Positions 44,130-53,641 of a DNA stretch of 64,000 nucleotides are shown here, piece by piece (within the stretch, counting starts at the first letter, position 1; every line of letters starts with the position of its first letter). The notes under the pieces are model-generated. The model was not told where the DNA came from and did not search any database. It worked only from the letters and a program-made list of their open reading frames with translations. The DNA lies in the NCBI RefSeq assembly GCF_004348825.1, contig NZ_SMJU01000008.1, forward strand, positions 302,335 through 366,334. Reading direction: 5' to 3'. Source of the stretch: Arundinibacter roseus. Lineage in GTDB: Bacteria; Bacteroidota; Bacteroidia; Cytophagales; Spirosomataceae. A program made the translations under genes and the position numbers.

Positions 44130-45410
44130 ATGAAAAAATATCCGCTAATTGCACTACTCTGCCTGACGATTTGTACCTGCCAAAGTCAGGAAAAATCTCC
44201 ATTCCTTTACACGGCATTTACGGGCGCCACGCTCATCGACGGGCACGGCGGTGCGCCTATTGTTAATGGAGTTTTGGTCATTCAAAACGGACGTATCGTT
44301 TCCATCGGAACCCGTGATCAGGTTAAAATTCCGGAAAAAGCGAAAATTATTGATGCCAGCGGTAAGACGATTGTCCCTGGATTGATCAACGCTCACGGCC
44401 ATGTGGGCGACGTACAAGGGATTGAGGGCGGACATTATTCAGCCCAAAACGTACGCGACAATCTGGCAATTTATGAACGTTACGGCATTACTTCGGTCGT
44501 TAGTTTGGGTGGAGATCAACCGGAAGCCGAACCGCTTCGGGCTGTACATGCAGATTCACACTCGAACCCGCCAAACGCCCGTCTGTATATCGCCGGCGAA
44601 GTAATTACGGGCCAAACGCCTGCGGAAGCACTTACGGTCGTTGAAAAGAATCATCGGATGGGCGTTGATTTTATGAAAATCCGGGTGGATGATAATCTGG
44701 GTTCATCGCCCAAAATGTTAGAAGCCGTGTACCGCGCCGTGATTCGCCGGTCGCATGAATTAGGTTATAAAATCGCCACGCATATGTACTACCTCGACGA
44801 TGCCCGCAAACTGCTTGAAGCAGGTACGGATATGCTCGCTCACAGCGTACGCGACTTGCCGGTAGATGAGGCTTTTGTGAAACTCTTGCAGCAAAAAAAA
44901 GTGCCTTACTGCCCTACCCTGACCCGCGAGCTGTCTGCCTTTGTGTACGGCGACACGGCAAGTTTTTTCTCGGATCCCTATTTCCTGAAAGAATATGATC
45001 AAAAAACCATTGCTCCACTTCTAAACCCCGCGCGGCAACAGCAAATCCGGCAAAGCAAAGCTGCCCGAATTTATAAGCAGCAACTCCCAACCGCCATGGC
45101 CAATCTGAAAACCCTGAGCGATGCGGGCGTGCCGATTGTTTTTGGAACGGATAGCGGCGTTCCGACTCGTTTCATTGGGTATTTTGAACACCTGGAACTG
45201 GAAATGATGGCGGAAGCGGGTCTGAGCCCGATGCAGATTTTGCAATCAGCCACCAAAAATGCTGCGGAATATATGGGTCTTAAAAATGTTGGCACGCTGT
45301 CTCCCGGAAATTATGCCGACTTCCTGATTCTGGACGCCGACCCATTGGCTGACATCCGGAATCTACGGAAAATTTCCAGCGTGTATTCTCTTCGACTTCG
45401 CTCTCTCTGA
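44130..45410 (+). CDS. Exported amidohydrolase (imidazolonepropionase-like), C-terminus altered by a repeat
   Basis: This 426-residue metal-dependent hydrolase has an export signal with a Cys-rich lipobox-like region (LTICTC, Cys15-17). The metal ligands NAHGH are at residues 88-92 (His89, His91), with Lys in VDFMKIRVDD, His in ATHMYYLDD and Asp in GTDSGVP. The family ends normally with a short strand after DADPLADIRN, but here the last residues SLRLRSL are read from the start of an intergenic repeat array. The core is complete, so the enzyme is probably active. Substrate unknown; related enzymes are dipeptidases or prolidases. Confidence 0.87.
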   Translation: MKKYPLIALLCLTICTCQSQEKSPFLYTAFTGATLIDGHGGAPIVNGVLVIQNGRIVSIGTRDQVKIPEKAKIIDASGKTIVPGLINAHGHVGDVQGIEGGHYSAQNVRDNLAIYERYGITSVVSLGGDQPEAEPLRAVHADSHSNPPNARLYIAGEVITGQTPAEALTVVEKNHRMGVDFMKIRVDDNLGSSPKMLEAVYRAVIRRSHELGYKIATHMYYLDDARKLLEAGTDMLAHSVRDLPVDEAFVKLLQQKKVPYCPTLTRELSAFVYGDTASFFSDPYFLKEYDQKTIAPLLNPARQQQIRQSKAARIYKQQLPTAMANLKTLSDAGVPIVFGTDSGVPTRFIGYFEHLELEMMAEAGLSPMQILQSATKNAAEYMGLKNVGTLSPGNYADFLILDADPLADIRNLRKISSVYSLRLRSL

Positions 45411-45471
45411 CTTCGCTGTCACCCTGAGCGGAGTCGAAGGGAGCGGAGTCGAAGGGAGCGGAGTCGAAGGA
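45388..45471. repeat. Tandem 15-bp repeats (three units) and flanking degenerate copy
   Basis: GAGCGGAGTCGAAGG is repeated exactly three times at 45426-45440, 45441-45455 and 45456-45470. The preceding 45388-45425 carries related TTCGACTTCGCT and ACTTCGCTGTCACCCT pieces in inverted form. The array lies between two convergent genes and reaches into the last codons of the amidohydrolase. Confidence 0.9.
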
Positions 45472-45477
45472 AAACTA

Positions 45478-46623
45478 CTACTCCAAAAGCCCCATAACGG
45501 CAGCATCGCCAACAACAGCCGAGGCCGGACGAGGATGCGCACTCGTAAATACTTCGAGGGCAGCGCGTGGGAGCATTGAAACAAGAGTTTCGTCGATTGC
45601 ACCCGAAGCGTCGGTAATCATGCTCATATTCAGACCGAGGTATTTGGCCATAAACGGATACATCGCTTTTCGTTTGGACGGGCCGTAGTCGTGCTTTTCG
45701 TTGGCAAAATGCGCGTTTACAACTTTCTCTTTCTGTCCATAAAACCCATAGATTTTTTGAATATGCGGATACTCAACCTGCGGTACGTTGAGTGTCCAGT
45801 CACCGCCATCCGAAATCAGGAGCATCGGACGTGGAGCGGCAAGAGCGGCTATTTCGACGTTATTGGTTTGAAACTCCCCTTTTTTATGAATTGGCATGCC
45901 GCTTTCGCAGGTGCAGCCACCAAAAAAATGCGCTGATACCATCACGCACGGTACAGAAACCTTCACGCGGTCGTCGAGGGCTGCGAGGATAAACGTTTGT
46001 GTTCCGCCACCTGACTCGCCCGTAACGCCAACCCGCTCAGGATCAACGTTGGGTAACGAAAGCAGGTAATCCAGCGCCCGCATCGTGTTGATTGTCTGCA
46101 ATTTGAGCGCTTTTGGAATTTTATGTTCACTTTGTTTTGAATCACCATAGCCAATCATATCCAGCGTCAGCACGATAGCGCCCATGCGAGCCAACATCGC
46201 CGAACGCACCTGCGCCGGCTCGGCAAAGCGCGGGTCGTTGCCGTGGCCGTGCGGACACAAAATAGCCGCATTTGACGCCTGCGGCTGCAAGGGCCGGTAG
46301 AGATTGCCTGTGACAAAAATGCCCGCCATACTTTCAAAAGCGATGTTTTCAACCGTGTAGCCATTCATGACCCGGCGGCTGTGAATGATCGGCGCTGAGG
46401 TAGGTTTGGGGGGCAACGGCAGCAGGTCCATACCTTCCAGCATATTTGCCCGAATGGCCGACGCCCGTTTTTCCCAGGCGGCTTTGTTTTTTGGTACGTT
46501 TTTGGTCAAAAATTCTTTGCCCTGTGCTTCTGTAAAATACGCTCCCTGACAAAGTTCCTGAGCTGACAAAGTTTTCGCCAGCAAAAAACCAGCTACAAAA
46601 AAGATGGTAGAAAAGTACTTCAT
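45478..46623 (-). CDS. Exported alpha/beta hydrolase, acetyl-xylan-esterase-like
   Basis: This 381-residue protein has a signal peptide (cut near SAQE, residue 22). The hydrolase fold carries CPHGHGND as oxyanion region (123-130), the nucleophile Ser204 in GVTGESGGGTQT, and likely Asp and His in LLISDGGDWT and NEKHDYGPSK. It resembles the large esterases found in Bacteroidota carbohydrate loci that remove acetyl or methyl groups. The C-terminal 30 residues after the hydrolase core have no known feature. It is transcribed away from the M14 peptidase across a 188-bp divergent promoter region. Confidence 0.85.
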   Translation of the reverse strand: MKYFSTIFFVAGFLLAKTLSAQELCQGAYFTEAQGKEFLTKNVPKNKAAWEKRASAIRANMLEGMDLLPLPPKPTSAPIIHSRRVMNGYTVENIAFESMAGIFVTGNLYRPLQPQASNAAILCPHGHGNDPRFAEPAQVRSAMLARMGAIVLTLDMIGYGDSKQSEHKIPKALKLQTINTMRALDYLLSLPNVDPERVGVTGESGGGTQTFILAALDDRVKVSVPCVMVSAHFFGGCTCESGMPIHKKGEFQTNNVEIAALAAPRPMLLISDGGDWTLNVPQVEYPHIQKIYGFYGQKEKVVNAHFANEKHDYGPSKRKAMYPFMAKYLGLNMSMITDASGAIDETLVSMLPRAALEVFTSAHPRPASAVVGDAAVMGLLE

Positions 46624-46766
46624 AACTTTAAAATAATTGGGTCGGGGAATAAAGAGACAGCAGCTATATAAGGTTAATTAACGTAGAGAATACTTACCTG
46701 ACTTTTATGATTAAACTTTTTCCAGGAAAAATAATCAATTACGTATTTCAAACGCCCGTCAAAAGG

Positions 46767-46774
46767 TAAGTTTG
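46767..46774 (+). promoter_or_regulatory. Predicted -7 element of the M14 peptidase gene
   Basis: TAAGTTTG matches TAnnTTTG exactly, 37 bp before the ATG. Confidence 0.5.
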
Positions 46775-46811
46775 TAGTTGAAACTTCTACCGTCTCGAAA
46801 AACGAATCTTT

Positions 46812-48548
46812 ATGCACAAATATCTTCTTACGTTTTTGATTTTCTGCCTCGCAACATTCGCTCGCGCCCAATACGAAACCCGGTTTGAAAAAAGTGGCGG
46901 AACGCAAACTCCAACCTACGAAGAAGGTATTGCGTACTACGAGCGACTCGCTGCCGATTTCTCCCAAATTCAGATGCAAACCAAAGGGCTAACCGACAGC
47001 GGCAACCCGCTGCATGTGGTTTTGTATTCACGTAATCGGGAGTTTGATGTAGTAAAACTGAAAGCACAGGGTAAGGCTATTTTGCTGATAAACAATGCTA
47101 TACACCCCGGCGAGGCCGATGGCGTAGATGCGTCGATGCTGCTGTTGCGAAACATCGCCCTACATCCGGAGCGTTTTCCTCAGCTCGATAGCATCGTGTT
47201 GGCTATTATTCCATACTACAACATTGGCGGTGCGCTCAACCGCAACAGCACGACGCGGGTCAATCAGGACGGGCCGGACGAGTATGGGTTTCGGGGAAAT
47301 GCCCGGAATTTCGACCTCAACCGGGACTTCATCAAGGCCGACACCCGCAATGCCCAAAGTTTTACCGAAATTTTTCATGAACTCGACCCTGATCTTTTTG
47401 TGGATACGCACGTAAGCAACGGCGCTGATTATCAGTACGTGATGACGCTGGACTATACGCAGGAAAATAAATTGGGCGGTATACTGGGTGATTTTCAGCG
47501 AAATACGTTCCTGCCCTTTTTGTATCAGCACATGAAAGAGACTGGCTACGAAGCCACGCCCTACGTCAATGCATGGGGCCAAACGCCCGACAAAGGCTTT
47601 GTGCAGTTCCCGGACTGGCCCCGTTATTCGACGGGTTATGCGGCTCTTTTTCATACCATCGGCGTCATGACCGAAACCCACATGCTCAAACCTTTTAAGC
47701 AGCGCGTGCAGGCAACCTATGCCTATCTGGAAGGAACAATCCGCGTGCTGGCGCAGTACCGAAGCGACATTCAGAACATGCGGCAAGCGACCAAAGAGGC
47801 CGTAAAAACGCAGGAAAAATTTAGTGTTAGCTGGCAGGTAAACCGGAATCAACCCAGCCAAATTGAATTCAAAGGCTACGAAGCAGAATACCCACTGAGC
47901 GCCGTGAGCGGGCAAAAGCGCTTGTACTATAACCGGGAAAAACCATTTACCAAAACCATCCCGTTTTATAATCAGTACGAACCACTCGATGTGGTTGATA
48001 AACCGCAGGCCTATATTATTCCGCAAGGCTGGCACCACGTCATTGACCGCCTCAAAATGAATCGGGTACAGATGCGCGCGTTTGTCAAAGACACCACGCT
48101 GCAGGTAGAGGTCTATTCAATAAGTAATGTAAAAACGGCATCTCAACCGTTTGAAGGACATTATTGGCATACGAGTGTAGAGGTCAGTAAAGAAATAAAA
48201 ACGCTTTCCTTTCGGGCGGGCGACTGGTACATTCCGGTGAATCAGTGGGTGAATCGCTACCTTGTGGAAACGCTTGAACCCAAAGGAGTTGACTCGTTTT
48301 TTAAATGGAATTTTTTTGATACAATCTTACAGGCCAAGGAAGGATTTTCAGCTTATGTATTTGAAGATCTGGCGGCGGATCTTTTGAAAAAATCACCCGA
48401 TTTACAAAAAGCGTTGCAGGAAAAAATTGCGACTGATGCGGCTTTTGCCAAAAGCGCCGAAGCGCAGCTGGACTTCATCTATGAACATTCGGCCTACCGC
48501 GAAAAAGAACATTTGCGGTATCCGGTTTTTAGGGTTTTGGCGAAATAA
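46812..48548 (+). CDS. M14-family zinc carboxypeptidase
   Basis: This 578-residue exported metallopeptidase has a signal peptide (cut near ARAQ, residue 20). Zinc ligands are His98 and Glu101 in NAIHPGEADG, and His200 in FVDTHVSNGAD. Substrate-binding Asn-Arg is at 170-171 in NFDLNRDF, and the candidate catalytic Glu288 is in VMTETHMLKPF. The C-terminal 270 residues form extra domains usual in the Bacteroidota branch of the family. It should trim peptides in the periplasm. The VOC gene follows 77 bp later. Confidence 0.9.
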   Translation: MHKYLLTFLIFCLATFARAQYETRFEKSGGTQTPTYEEGIAYYERLAADFSQIQMQTKGLTDSGNPLHVVLYSRNREFDVVKLKAQGKAILLINNAIHPGEADGVDASMLLLRNIALHPERFPQLDSIVLAIIPYYNIGGALNRNSTTRVNQDGPDEYGFRGNARNFDLNRDFIKADTRNAQSFTEIFHELDPDLFVDTHVSNGADYQYVMTLDYTQENKLGGILGDFQRNTFLPFLYQHMKETGYEATPYVNAWGQTPDKGFVQFPDWPRYSTGYAALFHTIGVMTETHMLKPFKQRVQATYAYLEGTIRVLAQYRSDIQNMRQATKEAVKTQEKFSVSWQVNRNQPSQIEFKGYEAEYPLSAVSGQKRLYYNREKPFTKTIPFYNQYEPLDVVDKPQAYIIPQGWHHVIDRLKMNRVQMRAFVKDTTLQVEVYSISNVKTASQPFEGHYWHTSVEVSKEIKTLSFRAGDWYIPVNQWVNRYLVETLEPKGVDSFFKWNFFDTILQAKEGFSAYVFEDLAADLLKKSPDLQKALQEKIATDAAFAKSAEAQLDFIYEHSAYREKEHLRYPVFRVLAK

Positions 48549-48625
48549 ACCCAATAATGCACAGATAATCAAACTATTTAAAGAGATCCACTTACTGCTG
48601 ATCAAGAAAAAACGAACTACCACTC

Positions 48626-48991
48626 ATGGAACACAAAGCCAAATCCATTCGCCCGTTTATTGGGGCCAAAGACTTTGAAATCTCGCGTAAATTTTATCAC
48701 GATCTGGGATTTCAGGAAAGCGTTTTATCGCCAACGCTTTCCTACTTTCAAACCGAAGGAATTGGCTTTTATCTCCAAAAAGCCTACGTAAAAGACTGGG
48801 TTGACAACACAATGATCTTCATGGAAGTAGCCGATGTGCAGCGTTTCTGGAAGGAACTCGTGGCCCTGGACCTTCCGGCAACGTATACGTACGTCAGGGT
48901 AGAACCTGTTCGTGAGCTCAGTTGGGGCAGAGAATGCTTTCTGCACGATCCGTCAGGCGTTTTATGGCATTTTGGGGAGTTTCTGGATTAG
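48626..48991 (+). CDS. VOC-superfamily (glyoxalase/bleomycin-resistance-like) protein
   Basis: This 121-residue protein has the vicinal-oxygen-chelate pattern: IRPFIGAKDFEISRKFYHDL at the start, FYLQKAYVKDW and MIFMEVADVQRFWKELVALD in the middle, and CFLHDPSGVLWHFGEF at the end. It would be a dimer of paired beta-alpha-beta-beta-beta units. Such proteins bind small molecules or metal, and activity cannot be assigned. It lies on the same strand as the M14 peptidase gene. Confidence 0.85.
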   Translation: MEHKAKSIRPFIGAKDFEISRKFYHDLGFQESVLSPTLSYFQTEGIGFYLQKAYVKDWVDNTMIFMEVADVQRFWKELVALDLPATYTYVRVEPVRELSWGRECFLHDPSGVLWHFGEFLD

Positions 48992-49615
48992 ATTTAGCAA
49001 ATTTCTTATTCAGTTTGATACTAACTAGTAATCAGGGTTTTGCTACACTTAACCGGCACTAATAACCTCTGCACATGAGGAGAATGCGTTTCCTAACTAA
49101 TTGCCTCTATAATATTCAGAATACTTAGCTGGAATTCATTTACAACTTTCCAAACACAAATATAAATAATCTTTGGTTACAATAGATTGGCTAAGTTTAA
49201 AGAATTATTGTAACCCTACTTTGCTCGACAAAAGCACTTATAAGCTTCATTTGGGCATCTTAAAGACACTTTGAGTGTAACCTCCTATTAATTTTTGCAA
49301 CCACAACTACACATAACTATAACGTGCTTATAGTGTAGCACTTGCAGAAATATATTACTTAAAAACTTGTCTAAAACCGCTACTTTTCGCTACTTGTTTT
49401 TTTCAAAAAAATATTTTTTTTCTTACAAATCGAAGAATAAATCGATAATTATGTACTTTTGATTTACATATTTGAATAATCATATATGTATCTGTTATGC
49501 AATAATAATTATATTCTTTTAAAGTTGAATGATTATGCTGTTTAGCGGGCAATTCCTCATTGTTTGAAAAAACCTTTTTGAATGATCTAAAATTTACCCT
49601 CAAGAACTAGTCTGT
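48992..49615. other. AT-rich intergenic region
   Basis: About 620 bases hold no supported gene. GGTTACAATA (49175-49184) and TATTGTAACC (49206-49215) form a perfect 10-bp inverted repeat with a 21-nt loop. A perfect -7 element TACTTTTG lies at 49454-49461, about 155 bp before the next gene. No known RNA is recognised. Confidence 0.5.
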
Positions 49616-50548
49616 ATGAAAAGTCTTATCACTCTGACCATCCTCTTCTTGTCAGTAACCAGTGGTTATTGTCAATTTTCACTTCCCTTTTTCAAGGACG
49701 AATACAAAGAGTTGTATGAAACCGAAGTCCAAACCACCTCAAAACTCACGCAACATAATTCACGTTTAAGCCTGAATGTAAGGGTTTTAAATGACAGCCT
49801 GTATCGGCTCAACAAGATAAACAGTCAGCTGCAGGTAAGAATCGGCCAGCTGGAAAACTATAAAAAGAAGCTTGAAGACAGGATCTTTGTCTATGCACGG
49901 GAAACCAAACGCATGGAAAAAAACATACAGTCTTTAACGGCAGATACTACTCGCCTGCACCAGGAACTCGCCGATTTGACGGAGCAAATTACCCAGGTAG
50001 AGCGACAAGGGTTACAACGATCAGCCCTCTTCGAGAAGCAGCTCTTTGTTTTAAGAGATTCGCTATCAATTAATTCCAATCTGTACAAACGAACGTCGGA
50101 TGAACTTTTCAAAATTCAAACAATTTTCAGTTTTGTAAAACTAGGTGACATGGAATTCGATATTCCAGCTGACCAATTTATTAATAGTATTCATTCGGCT
50201 GTTCTGACTGGTAACAGCAAACTTTTGCTGCGTAAAAGCGCCAATGGAGAAGCTATACTTGTGTTCAATACAGACGTAAAACGTCGGCGATTCATTGGTT
50301 CAAAAATGACTCCTTATAGTCTGGAAGCATATATACGTTTTTGGGCACACCCATTACAAGCCGAGGACAAGACGATTACGTCTATTCGCACAAAGGCTTT
50401 CAATACCGATGAAAAGGACGGCATGGATAGTATTAATTTCAATGAGCTGGAGCTGGTAAAATCACGCTTTTACAGAGAATTGGAACGTATCAACTACTCC
50501 TTTGATTCATCAACGATTGCTCAATCAAATCTGAGCAGTCTGGAATAA
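49616..50548 (+). CDS. Exported coiled-coil protein of unknown function
   Basis: This 310-residue protein has a signal peptide (cut near GYCQ, residue 20). A long heptad-type coiled coil covers about residues 38-165 (LQVRIGQLENYKKKLEDRIF; KNIQSLTADTTRLHQELADL). The C-terminal part is globular, with EFDIPADQFINSIHSAVL and RFIGSKMTPYSLEAYIRFW. No family is recognised. A terminator hairpin follows. It might be a periplasmic scaffold or envelope protein, which is a guess from the coiled coil and the signal peptide. Confidence 0.8.
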   Translation: MKSLITLTILFLSVTSGYCQFSLPFFKDEYKELYETEVQTTSKLTQHNSRLSLNVRVLNDSLYRLNKINSQLQVRIGQLENYKKKLEDRIFVYARETKRMEKNIQSLTADTTRLHQELADLTEQITQVERQGLQRSALFEKQLFVLRDSLSINSNLYKRTSDELFKIQTIFSFVKLGDMEFDIPADQFINSIHSAVLTGNSKLLLRKSANGEAILVFNTDVKRRRFIGSKMTPYSLEAYIRFWAHPLQAEDKTITSIRTKAFNTDEKDGMDSINFNELELVKSRFYRELERINYSFDSSTIAQSNLSSLE

Positions 50549-50592
50549 GCTGAACTAAAAAATCAATAAACCCGAATCCGTTTAAATTTCAT

Positions 50593-50623
50593 AAAGGAGC
50601 GTTTGCCTGACAAGCGCTCCTTT
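50593..50623 (+). terminator. Terminator after the coiled-coil gene
   Basis: AAAGGAGCG (50593-50601) pairs with CGCTCCTTT (50615-50623), extended by TTG/CAA across one mismatch, with T residues following. Confidence 0.85.
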
Positions 50624-50813
50624 TGCTATTCTGAACTTAAATCGAATTACCTGGTACTGATTTACATCCACCGGAGGGTTAGAAGCCGTGCAGCAAGCGC
50701 TCAGGAATGGACAAAATTTGGTTAAAAGTCATAGGAAAACTTACACGCTACGTCTATACTTGCTCTTTAATCATTCAGCAATTGATCGTATCTACAAAAA
50801 AGTACCAATACAC

Positions 50814-51275
50814 ATGAACCAATCCATTTTATCTTCGCTACCTACCGACGCATCGTTAATCAATTGGCAAAGCCTGCTTACTGACATACGTACAGAATTT
50901 GATTGCAGCACAGGTACAATCCATGTTTTCGACGCCTCTTCAAATCTGCTGATTCTTAAAGCACAGGAAGGAATTCCCGAGTTTTTATTGCCCAAAATGA
51001 CGCAAATTCCCATTGGTAAAGGCATGGCAGGCATCGCCGCCGAGCGCCGCGAAGCCGTAGAAATGTGTAACCTGCAAACCGATGAGTCGGGAGTGGCGCG
51101 CCCTGCCGCCAAAGAAACCAAAGTAGAAGGCTCTTTGGCAGCACCTATGTTACTTGATGGTGAGCTGTTTGGCGTAATCGGCATCGCCAAACCAGTCGCT
51201 TATGATTTTACAAGAGATGAAATCAGCCGCCTGATGAAGATTGGCGAAGCAATAGCCGGACTATTGAAATCCTGA
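50814..51275 (+). CDS. GAF-domain protein
   Basis: This 153-residue cytosolic protein is a single GAF domain, with STGTIHVFDASSNLLILKAQ, IPIGKGMAGIAAERREAVEM and VEGSLAAPMLLDGELFGVIG. It may bind a small ligand or oxidise methionine sulfoxide (fRMsr-like enzymes are GAF proteins), but the fRMsr cysteines are not seen: one Cys occurs at residue 28 and one near 88. I start at the ATG at 50814 because residues before it are not family-like. Confidence 0.85.
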   Translation: MNQSILSSLPTDASLINWQSLLTDIRTEFDCSTGTIHVFDASSNLLILKAQEGIPEFLLPKMTQIPIGKGMAGIAAERREAVEMCNLQTDESGVARPAAKETKVEGSLAAPMLLDGELFGVIGIAKPVAYDFTRDEISRLMKIGEAIAGLLKS

Positions 51276-51286
51276 TTTCATACTAT

Positions 51287-51320
51287 CCCGTAGAGACGCA
51301 AAAATTTGCGTCTCTACGGG
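51287..51320. repeat. 34-nt perfect palindrome
   Basis: CCCGTAGAGACGCAAA (51287-51302) and its exact inverse TTTGCGTCTCTACGGG (51305-51320) are separated by AA. It resembles the widespread GTAGAGACGC-type intergenic palindromes. It may also serve as a terminator after the GAF gene, since T residues follow. Confidence 0.85.
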
Positions 51321-51429
51321 GCCTGTCACCTTTTTTTACAAAAATCTCCTGAAATTTTCAAATAGAATTAAGAATGGACATGCTTTATCAGATAGAAACT
51401 ACCTATATGTCATTCTTAGTCAATTCTGT

Positions 51430-53595
51430 ATGAATCTTCCTTTTCGAGCGCTGTTTTTGGTGCCGGTTTTCCTTCTTTTTTCCTGGGTTAGTTGGGCGCA
51501 AAATGACGTGCGTGTCATCAAAGAACGCATAGTAGCCGACCTCATGACCACCAAAATCAACGATTCGGCGGTAGATGCACTCTTAAAAAAAATGAAGTCT
51601 GATGGAAGTTTTGAAGATATAAAATACGATGACCTGAGCCGAACCGCAAGTTTTCCGCAGGGCGGGCACACGAGTAATCTTGTGTATATGGCCAAAGCGT
51701 ATAAGAACAAATCGTCGAAGTTTCATAAAAACAAAGCACTCAAAGCTTCCATCGAAAATGGCCTGAGCTACTGGGTTAAACATGACTTTGTGGGCGATAA
51801 CTGGCACAACAATCAGATCACGACTCCAACTAATTTAGGAAATCTGATGCTGATTATGGGCGACGAACTTCCGAAGGAGCTGGTAACCAACGCTCAGCCC
51901 ATGATTGGCCGCGCCCATATGAACGCCTCCGGCGCCCGACCCAGCGGCGACCGGATTGTGATTGCGGGAATTTTGGCCAAAAATCTGCTATTTCTCGAAA
52001 AGTACCAGGAGTTCGATACCATTATTAAGATTATCGAAGGAGAGCTGAAATTTGCTACCGGTCAGCGGGGCATGCAGCACGATTACAGTTTTCATCACCG
52101 CGAAGATCGTGTCAATAATACGTCCTCTTACGGCTACGGAAAGTACGCCAACGCCTTTGGTGACTGGTCGTTTTTTGTGTCAGGAACGCCCTATGCCTTT
52201 GCCAAGGAAAAAATTAATCAGCTCGTAGACTACTACCTCGACGGTATTTATAAGCAGATGGTCTATGGCGTGTATGAAGACATTAGTGTAAAAAATCGCA
52301 GTATTTCCGGCAAATCTACCTTTTCTCCGCACAGTACACTGGAAATCGAGCGGCTACTGGTAAGCACCGATTACCGCAAAGCTGAACTGGAAGAAATCAT
52401 CCGGCTGCGGAAAGGTGAAGCCAAACCATCGGCTTCGTTTGCCAAATTTTTCTGGCAAACGGAACATTTTGTGTTTCAGCGCCCGCAGTTTTATACCACC
52501 GTCCGGATGTTTTCTACCCGCAACCGGAACATGGAAGAACCTTACAACGGTCCTGGGAAAACCACGCATCACCGGGCCGATGGCACCAATTACCTCATGC
52601 TGAAAGGCGACGAGTACCACAACATGTGGGCCGTGTACGACTGGCAAAAGATTTCGGGCACGACCATCGTACAAAAACAGGCACTTCCCGGCCCGGAAGA
52701 TATTCAGAAAGACGGGCTGACAGACTTCGTCGGTGCCGTTACCGATGGTTTGTACGGTGCCGTAGTTTTTGATTTTAGAAGTCCGCACGATCCGTTGAAA
52801 GCAAAAAAATCCTGGTTCTTTTTTGATGAAGAATACGTCTGCCTGGGTACCGCCATTAAATCAACGGCCAACCTTCCCGTTGCCTCAACGGTCAATCAGG
52901 TGCTGATGCGAAGCGATGTACATGTAATGCAAAACGGCACCCGGCAGCTACTTCCCAAAGGCAGTCGCTCTTTGTCGGATGTGAAGTGGGTACACCACGA
53001 CAACGTAGGCTATATTTTCCCGGAACCGGCAACCGTTGAACTATCGAATCAAACCGAAACGGGCCGATGGTCGGACATTACGGATCAGAAAAATATCAGT
53101 AATGAACTAGTGAGCGAAGAGGTATTTACTCTGTGGTTCAATCACGGCAAAAGGCCTTCACAGGGCTCGTATCAGTACATTGTGGTACCCAATGTTTCTG
53201 AGCAGGTTTTGAGTGAAACAAGCCAGAAGAATCGAAACATTGAGATTATTTCCAATACGCCCGCGCTTCAAGCCGTAAAACACACGCAATTGGGTATTGC
53301 GCAGCTGGCGTTTTATGAAGCCGGTACGGCACCGATTGCAGATGGACTCAGTGTTCAGTTGGATAGCCCCGGCATAGCACAGCTGCATCTACAAAACAAC
53401 CGGGTTAAGGAAATCAGCGTTTCGGACCCATCCCGAAAAATGAATCGACTGCTCCTTTCAATCAGTGGAAAATACCGCACGCAGGATGAGCACGTTCGTA
53501 CGGTTTTTGATGAAAAACAAAACCGCACGCTGTTTATCATGGATCTGCCTCAGGGAGTTTATCTTGGCAAAAGCCTGACGGTGAAGGTCGAGTAA
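51430..53595 (+). CDS. Polysaccharide lyase family 8 enzyme (chondroitin/hyaluronan/xanthan lyase-like)
   Basis: This 721-residue exported lyase has a signal peptide (cut near SWAQ, residue 24). An alpha/alpha-toroid domain (about 60-380) includes WHNNQITTPTNLGNLM and an Asn in AHMNASGARPSGDR (Asn165). The His/Tyr pair typical of PL8 lies in HDYSFHHR (217-224) and SSYGYGKY (232-239). Beta-sandwich domains complete the C-terminal half. The enzyme would cleave uronic-acid-containing chains by beta-elimination. Substrate class is open. It stands as a single gene on this strand. Confidence 0.85.
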   Translation: MNLPFRALFLVPVFLLFSWVSWAQNDVRVIKERIVADLMTTKINDSAVDALLKKMKSDGSFEDIKYDDLSRTASFPQGGHTSNLVYMAKAYKNKSSKFHKNKALKASIENGLSYWVKHDFVGDNWHNNQITTPTNLGNLMLIMGDELPKELVTNAQPMIGRAHMNASGARPSGDRIVIAGILAKNLLFLEKYQEFDTIIKIIEGELKFATGQRGMQHDYSFHHREDRVNNTSSYGYGKYANAFGDWSFFVSGTPYAFAKEKINQLVDYYLDGIYKQMVYGVYEDISVKNRSISGKSTFSPHSTLEIERLLVSTDYRKAELEEIIRLRKGEAKPSASFAKFFWQTEHFVFQRPQFYTTVRMFSTRNRNMEEPYNGPGKTTHHRADGTNYLMLKGDEYHNMWAVYDWQKISGTTIVQKQALPGPEDIQKDGLTDFVGAVTDGLYGAVVFDFRSPHDPLKAKKSWFFFDEEYVCLGTAIKSTANLPVASTVNQVLMRSDVHVMQNGTRQLLPKGSRSLSDVKWVHHDNVGYIFPEPATVELSNQTETGRWSDITDQKNISNELVSEEVFTLWFNHGKRPSQGSYQYIVVPNVSEQVLSETSQKNRNIEIISNTPALQAVKHTQLGIAQLAFYEAGTAPIADGLSVQLDSPGIAQLHLQNNRVKEISVSDPSRKMNRLLLSISGKYRTQDEHVRTVFDEKQNRTLFIMDLPQGVYLGKSLTVKVE

Positions 53596-53641
53596 AAGCG
53601 CTTTTTTATAAAGCAATTCACCCGACCTCTCTATTTATGCT

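Noticed and set aside
45426..45470. Three-unit array as a CRISPR
   Set aside because: The 15-bp units are directly adjacent with no spacers, and no cas gene is present in the window.
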